5,097 nt of DNA, from NCBI GenBank assembly GCA_030688705.1, contig JAUYJH010000112.1:1-5097 (forward strand). Reading direction: 5' to 3'. Shown here one piece after another: positions 1-5,097 of this stretch. Origin of the DNA: Deltaproteobacteria bacterium. Lineage in GTDB: Bacteria > UBA10199 > SPLOWO2-01-44-7. The position numbers were made by a program, and so were the translations under genes. Position 1 is the stretch's first letter. Each line of letters begins with the position of its first letter. The notes beneath the pieces are model-generated. The model worked only from the letters and a program-made list of their open reading frames with translations, did not search any database and was not told where the DNA came from.

Positions 1-507
1 ATGAATGTCGATCAGGATACCAACGTCCAGAATAACGCCGCGTTCGGGTCGGATTACCTTTTGGGATACAGCTTTGTGGCCGGGTGGAATTTTTTGGATA
101 ACTGGGCCGCGGAATTGCAGACACGATTTACCACCGAAAAAGTGGGGAATCTTCGGGAATATGCCGGCAACATTAATATCAACGCCAAATACTCCCTGAT
201 TCTCCCCGGCCTGACCTCATTGGACACCATCCGCTTTCTCCCCTACGGCAAAATCGGTGGTGGCGCTTTTGGCGCGGCTATTCCTGCCGCCAGCGCCGGC
301 AATGACCGTCAAGGGGTATGGGGGCCGGCTATCGATTTTGGAGTAGGGTTGGAAATGCTGATTCTAAAATATCTCTACGTCGGCCTTGATTTTACGGTCG
401 ACATCGTTTTCATGCAGGAAAAATTCAACAGCTCCGGGCAGAGAATTATGAATGGCGGCACCGATATCCAGCCTTCCGGTTTTGGGTATGTCGGGGTCCA
501 TTTTTAG
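1..507 (+). CDS. Outer-membrane beta-barrel protein, C-terminal part
   Basis: The frame is open from base 1 and stops with TAG at 505-507, giving 168 residues. The protein consists of alternating hydrophobic/polar stretches rich in Gly, Tyr, Phe and Trp, separated by short polar turns (for example around residues 19-45, 75-95 and 107-135). It ends in GYVGVHF, the terminal aromatic residue typical of proteins inserted in the outer membrane by the BAM machinery. This suggests a small barrel of the OmpA/OMP_b-brl type, with no enzymatic motif. No signal peptide is visible at the N-terminus (it begins MNVDQDTNVQ, polar), so the ATG at base 1 is probably an internal Met and the true start lies upstream of the window. 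It has no evident link to the SUF genes downstream and is separated from them by 223 bp. The exact family and function are not recognised. Confidence 0.7.
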   Translation: MNVDQDTNVQNNAAFGSDYLLGYSFVAGWNFLDNWAAELQTRFTTEKVGNLREYAGNININAKYSLILPGLTSLDTIRFLPYGKIGGGAFGAAIPAASAGNDRQGVWGPAIDFGVGLEMLILKYLYVGLDFTVDIVFMQEKFNSSGQRIMNGGTDIQPSGFGYVGVHF

Positions 508-537
508 TTAACTGATTGATATTATTAAAACTCTTCT

Positions 538-560
538 TTCCCTTTTAACAATTAAGGGAA
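538..560 (+). terminator. Weak hairpin after the barrel gene
   Basis: TTCCCTT (538-544) pairs with AAGGGAA (554-560) around a 9-nt A/T-rich loop, 31 bp after the barrel stop codon. The stem is only 7 bp. What follows is pyrimidine-rich (CTCCTTGACTTCC) rather than a clean T run, so this is at best a weak intrinsic terminator. Its position between two functionally unrelated genes is its main support. Confidence 0.3.
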
Positions 561-562
561 CT

Positions 563-580
563 CCTTGACTTCCTTGAGTT
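563..580 (+). repeat. Tandem 9-bp direct repeat near the -35 region
   Basis: CCTTGACTT (563-571) is followed immediately by CCTTGAGTT (572-580), one mismatch in nine. The first copy contains the candidate -35 TTGACT. The block is also flanked by AACTC (559-563) and GAGTT (576-580), an interrupted inverted pair. It could be part of a regulator site, or chance. Confidence 0.35.
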
Positions 581-593
581 TCTTGCTAATTAT
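565..593 (+). promoter_or_regulatory. Candidate sigma-70 promoter of the suf operon
   Basis: TTGACT at 565-570 matches the -35 consensus at five of six positions. AATTAT at 588-593, after a 17-bp spacer, matches the -10 consensus at four of six. It points toward the Rrf2-type regulator and is the best promoter-like pair I see in the 223-bp gap. Its -10 is overlapped by a perfect inverted repeat, as expected for a repressed promoter. If real, the transcript would carry the hairpin repeat at 624-724 in its leader. Confidence 0.4.
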
Positions 594-612
594 CACCGCC
601 CGAGTGATAATT
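588..612. promoter_or_regulatory. Perfect 9-7-9 inverted repeat, candidate operator
   Basis: AATTATCAC (588-596) and GTGATAATT (604-612) are exact reverse complements around the 7-bp spacer CGCCCGA. The 25-bp total length suits a homodimeric winged-helix repressor and is similar to the site length of IscR-type Rrf2 regulators, although the sequence does not match the E. coli IscR motifs as I remember them. The left half covers the candidate -10. The gene just downstream encodes an Rrf2 regulator, and autoregulation is common in that family. Binding is inferred. Confidence 0.5.
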
Positions 613-623
613 GATTTGTTGGC

Positions 624-724
624 ATCTCTAAAAACGTCACCCCGGCGGAAGCCGGGGTCCAGAGAAACCCGCAAATGCTGGATTCCGGCTTTCGCCGGAA
701 TGACAAACATGGGTTTGTAGAGAT
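624..724. repeat. MITE/REP-like double-hairpin repeat
   Basis: An outer inverted repeat (624-634 and 714-724, 10 of 11 matching) encloses two inverted arms of 27 bp (636-662 and 678-704, 22 of 27 matching). Each arm is also a perfect hairpin by itself: an 8-bp stem with a GGAA loop (639-658), and an 8-bp stem with a TTTC loop (682-701), which reads GAAA on the other strand. This resembles the abundant intergenic repeats with the core GTCATTCCGGCGAAAGCC seen in several proteobacterial genomes (from memory). It encodes no protein. It ends 6 bp before the regulator start codon, so it lies in the leader of the suf transcript if the promoter at 565-593 is used. Confidence 0.75.
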
Positions 725-730
725 TCTCTT

Positions 731-1195
731 ATGAAAATGACCAAAGCCAGCGATTACGCATTAGTCCTTTTGGCGCGGTTGGAACAATCGCCAAAAGAAG
801 AGTGGATTTCTGTCCGTGAAATGGCGGAAGACCTGGGGATCCCAGGCAGTTTTTTAGGCAATATCGTCCATCAACTGGTGCAGTCCGGTATTTTGCTTTC
901 CCATCGCGGCGTGAAGGGGGGGATCAAACTGGCCAAAACCTCTTCTGAAATTACCGTCGGCTCGGTTTTGGAGGCGATGCACGACCCAATGGGGTTGGTC
1001 GATTGCATGGAACAGCCGGGCCAATGCGCTTTGGAGAATCATTGCGACGTTCAAAAATTTTGGTCGGTCAGTCACAGCCTGATTTTAGCCGCGTTAAAGC
1101 ACATTACATTAAAAGAAATTACATCTTATTTCAAAAAAGGCCTGCCCGCCGGAGGCCAGGGAGAACGTCATGCCATCGCTATTAAAACTGGATAA
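731..1195 (+). CDS. Rrf2-family Fe-S-sensing regulator (SufR/IscR-like)
   Basis: A 154-residue cytoplasmic transcription factor, the usual Rrf2 length. The N-terminus (MKMTKASDYALVLLARL) and a winged helix-turn-helix follow the family pattern: recognition region about residues 26-49, wing about 57-67 with the RGVKGG motif. Cys92, Cys99 and Cys105 (C-X6-C-X5-C) are the expected Fe-S cluster ligands. Asp8 sits where NsrR uses an Asp as fourth ligand, while the position of the IscR cluster His (third Cys +3) is Gln108. The C-terminal part, with LVDC, KFW and HITLKEI, resembles the SUF-system regulators of proteobacteria. The ATG at 731 places these residues at family-typical numbers; an in-frame stop at 701-703 limits any upstream start. 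No strong Shine-Dalgarno is visible. The gene overlaps sufC by 26 bp and probably represses the operon in response to Fe-S status. Whether it acts as SufR, IscR or a nitric-oxide sensor cannot be settled from sequence. Confidence 0.92.
   Translation: MKMTKASDYALVLLARLEQSPKEEWISVREMAEDLGIPGSFLGNIVHQLVQSGILLSHRGVKGGIKLAKTSSEITVGSVLEAMHDPMGLVDCMEQPGQCALENHCDVQKFWSVSHSLILAALKHITLKEITSYFKKGLPAGGQGERHAIAIKTG
1158..1163 (+). promoter_or_regulatory. Shine-Dalgarno of sufC inside the regulator gene
   Basis: AGGGAG lies 6 nt before the sufC ATG at 1170, with a second purine block GGAGG at 1151-1155. Both are within the coding end of the regulator. This site supports the ATG at 1170 as the start and makes the 26-bp overlap with the regulator credible as translational coupling. 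Confidence 0.7.
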
Positions 1196-1946
1196 CCTCC
1201 ACATTACTGTTGAAAAAAATGAAATCATCAAAGGTGTCGACTTGGAAATCAAGTCGGGTGAAGTACATGCTGTCATGGGCCCCAACGGCTCGGGCAAAAG
1301 TACGCTGGCGTATACATTGATGGGCCGCCCCGGTTATCAAGTCACCGGCGGTAAAATCTATTTCAAAGATGAAGATATCACCGAAATGGAGCCGGAAGAG
1401 AGGGCCCAGCGCGGACTCTTTTTGAGTTTTCAATATCCGGTTGCCATTCCCGGCGTGACCGTCGCGAGTTTTCTGATGACCACACTGCAATCTTTGAGCA
1501 AAACGGGAAACGGCCGTTTCACGGAACTGCGCAAAAACTTCCGGAAAAATTTCAAAGAGAATATGGCGTTGCTCAAAGTCGATCCGCAATTCGCGACCCG
1601 TTATTTGAACGACGGCTTTTCCGGCGGCGAGAAAAAGAGAATGGAGATTTTGCAGTTGATGACTCTGCAGCCCCAGCTTGCCATTTTGGATGAGACCGAT
1701 TCCGGACTCGATATTGATGCCCTAAAAATTGTTTCGGAAGGGGTCAGCAATTACCTGAATCCGGAACGGGCCGTGCTTTGCATCACCCATTACCAAAGAA
1801 TCTTGAATCATTTGAAACCCCATTTCGTCCATATTTTGGCGAAGGGGAAAATCATCGCCAGCGGCGGGCCTGAAATGGCGCTGGAGCTTGAAAATAAAGG
1901 ATATAAGGCGTTTGGCGTTGAAGAACAACAGGGGGTGTCACTATGA
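1170..1946 (+). CDS. sufC: SufC, ABC-type ATPase of the SUF Fe-S scaffold
   Basis: A 258-residue soluble ATPase, close to the roughly 250 residues usual for SufC. It binds SufB and SufD and uses ATP to reshape the SufBCD complex during cluster assembly in the cytoplasm. All nucleotide-binding motifs are present: Walker A GPNGSGKST (37-45), Q-loop Gln88 in the FQYP context, ABC signature FSGGEKKR (149-156), Walker B ending in Asp173-Glu174 (ILDETDSGLD, typical of SufC) and the switch His206 in CITHYQR. There are no membrane segments, which agrees with SufC rather than a transporter ATPase. It starts inside the end of the regulator gene and its TGA overlaps the sufB ATG (ATGA, 1943-1946), so production is probably coupled to both neighbours. 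No missing catalytic residue is seen. Confidence 0.98.
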   Translation: MPSLLKLDNLHITVEKNEIIKGVDLEIKSGEVHAVMGPNGSGKSTLAYTLMGRPGYQVTGGKIYFKDEDITEMEPEERAQRGLFLSFQYPVAIPGVTVASFLMTTLQSLSKTGNGRFTELRKNFRKNFKENMALLKVDPQFATRYLNDGFSGGEKKRMEILQLMTLQPQLAILDETDSGLDIDALKIVSEGVSNYLNPERAVLCITHYQRILNHLKPHFVHILAKGKIIASGGPEMALELENKGYKAFGVEEQQGVSL

Positions 1947-4486
1947 AAGAAGCTCTCGATATCGGAAAAGGTTACAAAGAAAAATATGGCTTCCATGACG
2001 AGGAAAAGTCGGTTTTCAAATCTAAAAAGGGTTTGAACCATCAGGTGGTCGACGATATTTCCGATCACAAAAACGAGCCCGATTGGATGCGCGCGTTCCG
2101 TCACAAATCTCTCGATATTTTTCTTTCCAAACCGATGCCAACCTGGGGCGGCAAGCTGGATGACATCGATTTCGACGAGATTTTTTATTATCTCAAGCCC
2201 TCCGACCACAAGGGTCAAACCTGGGAAGATGTCCCCGCCGAAATCAAAAGAACGTTTGACAAATTGGGGATTCCCGAATCAGAACAGAAGTTTCTGGCCG
2301 GAGCCGGAGCCCAATATGAATCGGAAAGCGTCTATCACAATCTGAAAAAAGAATGGGAAGACAAAGGGGTTATCTTTTTGGACACCGATTCCGCCTTGAG
2401 GGATCATCCGGAAATTTTCAGAAAGTTTTTTGCAACGATCGTTCCCCCCGATGACAACAAATTTTCGGCTCTGAACAGCGCTGTCTGGTCGGGTGGGAGT
2501 TTCCTTTATGTCCCTCCGGGCGTTCATGTCGATCTGCCGCTGCAAGCCTATTTTCGCATCAACGCCAAAAATGTCGGCCAATTTGAAAGAACCTTGCTGA
2601 TCGTCGATAAAGGGGCGCAGGCACATTATGTTGAAGGATGTTTTACCAAAGGAACTAAAATCACCACCAACCCCGATTATAAAAATATTGAAGAGATCAA
2701 GGTGGGAGAAAAAGTTTTAACGCACACTGGACAGTACAAAAAAGTCTATCATGTGCAAGAGCGCCCATACACGGGCGACCTTTACACAATGGAGTTTTAC
2801 GGCGATGCCACACAAAAATTGGAGGTCACCGAAGCCCATCCTTTTGTGGCAGTGGAGAGAGAACGCATCAACGAACGCAACCGCAGCTGGAAAAGAAAAT
2901 GGTTACCGGCCTGTGAACTTTCTCAAAGAGACTATGTGGCCATTCCCATCGACAAAAGAATCGAATCCTCTCATCAACATTTGGTGACGGTCCCCATGGG
3001 GAACGGAAGCCACGGCTATAAAAATTTGGTTGTCCCTGTTCCCAGTTCCCGCTCTTTTTTCAGGCTGGCTGGTTATTTTCTGGCCGAAGGGAGTGTCAGC
3101 GGCGGCCATTATCTGAATTTTTCATTTCATGAAAATGAGAGAGATTACATTGAAGACGTCAAATCACTTTTGAGAGAAGTTTTTCAGGTCGAAAAAATCA
3201 ACGAAACACACCACAAAGCCAACCGGGGAACGAATGTCGTTGTCTGTTCCACAGCCTTGGCCCGTGTCTTTGTCGCTCTCTTTGGCAAAAATGCCTTCGA
3301 GAAAAAAGTTCCTGAATGGATGCGCTGGGAAGAACCGGTTAAACAACGGGAATTGATTACAGCCCTCTTCAGAGGTGATGGCAATTATTATTTCGGCCAA
3401 AATAAACATGGCCGAAAAGAGCTTTTCCGGATCAGCACCATTTCTGAAACGCTGGCGCATCAGGTGCGTGATATGCTCCTGCGTTTGGGGACAGTCAGCG
3501 CTATCAATTGCCAAAAAAACCGGGGCGGTAACCGCAAACCGATGTTCAATGTCTGCATTGGCGGCGAGCAGGCGGAATTTTTTGGGGCCTTGGTCGGCAC
3601 AACGGTACAACATAAATTGAATGGCAAAAAGAGGGCGACAATGTTTCATATTGATGAGCACTTCGCCTATCTTCCGATTAAAAAGATTACAAAACGCAAA
3701 GTCAAAAACCTTCCCGTTTATAATTTTGGTGTCGAGGGAGATGAAAGCTATGTTGCCGGCGGTTTGGCGGTTCACAATTGCACCGCCCCGTCGTATTCCA
3801 CTGATTCACTTCACTCTGCAGTCGTTGAAGTGATTGTCATGGAGGGGGCGCGGTTTCGCTATACCACCATCCAGAATTGGTCGGCCAATGTTTACAACCT
3901 CGTGACCAAACGTTCGCAAGCTTTTAAAGATGCCACAATGGAATGGGTAGACGCAAACCTCGGTTCCAAATTAACGATGAAATATCCGAGCATTTATTTG
4001 ATGGAACCCGGTGCCAAGGGAGATATTTTATCGGTCGCTTTTGCCGGAGCGGCCCAGCATCAAGATGCCGGCGGCAAAATCATTCATTGCGCCCCCAATA
4101 CTTCGTCGCACGTTTTGTCGAAATCGGTCAGCCAGCACGGAGGCCGTTCTTCGTACCGTGGACTGGTGAAGGTTTATCCCGGGTGCAAAGAAGTGAAATC
4201 GACCGTCCGCTGTGATGCCCTGCTGATGGACAAAGATTCCCGCTCCGACACCTATCCCTATATGGAAATTGATGAAAAGGCGGTGAGTATCGGCCATGAA
4301 GCAACTGTTTCCAAAATCGGCGATGAACAACTCTTTTATTTGAGAAGCCGCGGATTGTCTGAAGAAGAGGCCAATTCGATGATCGTCTCGGGCTTTATTG
4401 AGCCGATCGTGAAGGAATTGCCGATGGAATACGCGATTGAGATGAACCGTCTGATCCAACTGCAAATGGAAGGATCGGTGGGGTAA
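1943..4486 (+). CDS. sufB: SufB Fe-S scaffold precursor interrupted by an intein
   Basis: SufB is the core scaffold of the SufBC2D complex on which Fe-S clusters are built. The 847-residue frame consists of an N-extein (1-232), an intein (233-612) and a C-extein (613-847). The joined exteins make 467 residues, normal for SufB. Extein hallmarks include SAVWSGGSFLYVPPGVHVDL, LLIVDKGAQAHYVEG directly before the intein, CTAPSYSTDSLHSAVVEV directly after it, and the C-terminal EQLFYLRSRGLSEEEANSMI. Cys757 (RCDALL) and His785-Glu786 correspond to E. coli Cys405 and His433-Glu434 (numbering from memory), the region proposed to hold the nascent cluster. Cys613, first residue of the C-extein, matches the sulfur-accepting Cys254. 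The start ATG overlaps the sufC stop, and GGGGGTG at 1931-1937 is the likely ribosome binding site. The frame is intact, so SufB function depends on protein splicing. Confidence 0.97.
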   Translation: MKEALDIGKGYKEKYGFHDEEKSVFKSKKGLNHQVVDDISDHKNEPDWMRAFRHKSLDIFLSKPMPTWGGKLDDIDFDEIFYYLKPSDHKGQTWEDVPAEIKRTFDKLGIPESEQKFLAGAGAQYESESVYHNLKKEWEDKGVIFLDTDSALRDHPEIFRKFFATIVPPDDNKFSALNSAVWSGGSFLYVPPGVHVDLPLQAYFRINAKNVGQFERTLLIVDKGAQAHYVEGCFTKGTKITTNPDYKNIEEIKVGEKVLTHTGQYKKVYHVQERPYTGDLYTMEFYGDATQKLEVTEAHPFVAVERERINERNRSWKRKWLPACELSQRDYVAIPIDKRIESSHQHLVTVPMGNGSHGYKNLVVPVPSSRSFFRLAGYFLAEGSVSGGHYLNFSFHENERDYIEDVKSLLREVFQVEKINETHHKANRGTNVVVCSTALARVFVALFGKNAFEKKVPEWMRWEEPVKQRELITALFRGDGNYYFGQNKHGRKELFRISTISETLAHQVRDMLLRLGTVSAINCQKNRGGNRKPMFNVCIGGEQAEFFGALVGTTVQHKLNGKKRATMFHIDEHFAYLPIKKITKRKVKNLPVYNFGVEGDESYVAGGLAVHNCTAPSYSTDSLHSAVVEVIVMEGARFRYTTIQNWSANVYNLVTKRSQAFKDATMEWVDANLGSKLTMKYPSIYLMEPGAKGDILSVAFAGAAQHQDAGGKIIHCAPNTSSHVLSKSVSQHGGRSSYRGLVKVYPGCKEVKSTVRCDALLMDKDSRSDTYPYMEIDEKAVSIGHEATVSKIGDEQLFYLRSRGLSEEEANSMIVSGFIEPIVKELPMEYAIEMNRLIQLQMEGSVG
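2639..3778 (+). mobile_element. SufB intein with LAGLIDADG homing endonuclease
   Basis: A 380-residue in-frame protein intron (SufB residues 233-612). Splicing residues are visible: Cys233 at the N-terminus (block A, CFTKGTKITT), TxxH of block B (Thr296, His299, in VTEAHPF), block F/G from PVYNFGVEGDESYVAGGLAVHN split here as PVYNFGVEGDE then SYVAGGLAVHN, ending His611-Asn612, and the +1 nucleophile Cys613 of SufB. Between the splicing halves is a two-motif endonuclease: LAGYFLAEGSV (375-385, acidic Glu382), the KKVPEW block (about 454-459), LITALFRGDGN (471-481, acidic Asp479) and LAHQVRDMLLRLG (504-516). Both acidic catalytic residues are present and the frame is unbroken, so it looks capable of splicing and possibly of homing. 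SufB/Pps1 inteins are known from mycobacteria and elsewhere; the M. tuberculosis SufB intein is, from memory, at the same VEG/CTAP site. The segment looks somewhat more A-rich than its flanks by eye, in line with horizontal movement. Confidence 0.96.
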
Positions 4487-4490
4487 AAAC

Positions 4491-4518
4491 GGACCATGGA
4501 CCATGGACAAAGGACCAA
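4491..4518 (+). repeat. Four 7-bp tandem repeats between sufB and sufD
   Basis: GGACCAT (4491-4497), GGACCAT (4498-4504), GGACAAA (4505-4511) and GGACCAA (4512-4518) follow each other without gaps, starting 4 bp after the sufB stop. They fill nearly all of the 38-bp spacer. AAGGA at 4510-4514, formed across the third and fourth units, is the only Shine-Dalgarno-like sequence before the sufD ATG (10-nt spacing). Heptameric repeats are prone to slippage. Confidence 0.8.
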
Positions 4519-4524
4519 AAACTT

Positions 4525-5097
4525 ATGGAACCTGTTTGGTTAAAAAAGCGCCGCGAAGAGGCTGCAAAAGAGTTTGCGAGACTTCCAATCCCTTCTCAAG
4601 AAGAATTTTGGCGGCGCACGAATCTGTCCCGGATTAAATTTGACAGCTTTACACCGATTGCAACCGTTTTAAATGGGGCCGTTGCGGGGGATGCGGCCCG
4701 CCGCTTGCCGATTACCATCACCGTTTCCGGCGAACTTCTCTATGGCGAAAAAATTTCGCCGGCCACTCTGGAAGCCGACTGCAAAACCAAAGGGGTTATT
4801 TTGTCCAGCTTGAGCGATGCCCTGCAAGATCATCCCGATCTGGTCCAAAAATATCTGGGAAAAGGTTTTGAGGGGCGCCATGAAAAATTTTTGGCGCAAA
4901 ACGAAGCCTTCTGGCAAACAGGGGCTTTTCTTTACGTTCCACAAAATACCAAGGTGGAGCTCCCTATTCTCTTCGCCTCCCATTTTTCAGGTGAGAACAA
5001 AAGTGCGGCACCCCGTCTGCTGATTATTTTGGACAAAGGGGCCCAGGCAACCGTTGTCCATTACGCCTCTTCAGAAACCAAAGAGGCAAACTATCTT
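4525..5097 (+). CDS. sufD: SufD, Fe-S scaffold partner, 5' part only
   Basis: From the ATG at 4525 the frame stays open to the last base, giving 191 codons; SufD normally has 400 or more residues, so over half lies beyond the window. SufD is the SufB paralogue that forms the SufBC2D scaffold with SufB and SufC. The start MEPVWLKKRREEAAKEFARL, followed by PIPSQEEFWRRTNL, is a typical SufD N-terminus (helical, with a WRxTNL-like motif). Residues about 131-178 repeat the beta-helix entry seen in SufB: FWQTGAFLYVPQNTKVELP and then LLIILDKGAQATVVHY, matching SufB LLIVDKGAQAHYVEG. No intein is present at the equivalent point. The ribosome binding site AAGGA (4510-4514) lies in the heptamer repeats, and the 38-bp gap from sufB fits co-transcription. 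The alternative ATGs at 4496 and 4503 are out of frame. Confidence 0.93.
   Translation, partial: MEPVWLKKRREEAAKEFARLPIPSQEEFWRRTNLSRIKFDSFTPIATVLNGAVAGDAARRLPITITVSGELLYGEKISPATLEADCKTKGVILSSLSDALQDHPDLVQKYLGKGFEGRHEKFLAQNEAFWQTGAFLYVPQNTKVELPILFASHFSGENKSAAPRLLIILDKGAQATVVHYASSETKEANYL

Noticed and set aside
636..704. The paired repeat as a CRISPR unit
   Set aside because: The two copies are inverted, separated by only 15 bp, and each is an internal hairpin; there is no direct-repeat/spacer periodicity.
1182..2218. Minus-strand open frames of 135 and 136 codons opposite sufC and sufB
   Set aside because: They are antisense to sufC and the start of sufB, which have full family motifs; nothing in the translations looks like a known protein.
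3164..3775. A 203-codon open frame on the minus strand opposite the intein
   Set aside because: It lies wholly antisense to the well-supported intein, has no recognisable domain or ribosome binding site, and its composition looks like a mirror of the coding strand.
2639..3778. The sufB insertion as a group I or II intron, or a separate endonuclease gene
   Set aside because: The reading frame runs through without a stop, and the ends are protein-splicing residues (Cys1, terminal His-Asn, +1 Cys) rather than intron boundaries, so it is an intein.
4496..4505. Alternative starts at the ATGs inside the heptamer repeats (4496 and 4503)
   Set aside because: Neither is in frame with sufD; the ATG at 4525 gives the family-typical N-terminus.
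4028..4510. A 160-codon minus-strand open frame opposite the sufB C-extein
   Set aside because: It is a shadow of conserved SufB sequence, with no motif or start signal of its own.
4487..4524. A terminator between sufB and sufD
   Set aside because: The spacer holds direct heptamer repeats with two CCATGG palindromes but no stem followed by a T run, and sufD follows closely in the same direction.

Overview
This window is the 5' part of a SUF iron-sulfur cluster assembly operon from a Gram-negative bacterium. The outer-membrane barrel gene at the left edge supports Gram-negative. The base composition is moderate, and the intergenic repeat is of a kind I associate with deltaproteobacterial-type or related environmental genomes; that placement is inference and I cannot name a species.

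Layout, all on the + strand. 1-507: the C-terminal part of an outer-membrane beta-barrel protein, unrelated to SUF. 508-730: a control region with a weak hairpin terminator, a candidate promoter at 565-593 overlapped by a perfect 9-7-9 inverted repeat (588-612), and a roughly 100-bp dispersed-type repeat (624-724) made of two hairpins that ends 6 bp before the next start codon. 731-1195: an Rrf2-family Fe-S-sensing regulator. 1170-1946: SufC ATPase. 1943-4486: SufB precursor carrying a 380-residue intein with a LAGLIDADG homing endonuclease. 4491-4518: four 7-bp tandem repeats that include the SufD ribosome binding site. 4525-5097: the first 191 codons of SufD, cut by the window end.

How they work together: the regulator probably senses Fe-S status and represses its own operon. 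It overlaps sufC by 26 bp, and sufC overlaps sufB by 4 bp (ATGA), so regulator, ATPase and scaffold are translationally coupled. SufC would power the SufB-SufD scaffold. SufB must first splice out the intein, which sits directly before the conserved Cys of the CTAP motif, probably the sulfur-acceptor cysteine. Functional SufB (467 residues after splicing) may therefore be controlled twice: at transcription by an Fe-S sensor and after translation by cysteine-dependent splicing. The intein and its position are directly readable; the control role is a hypothesis.
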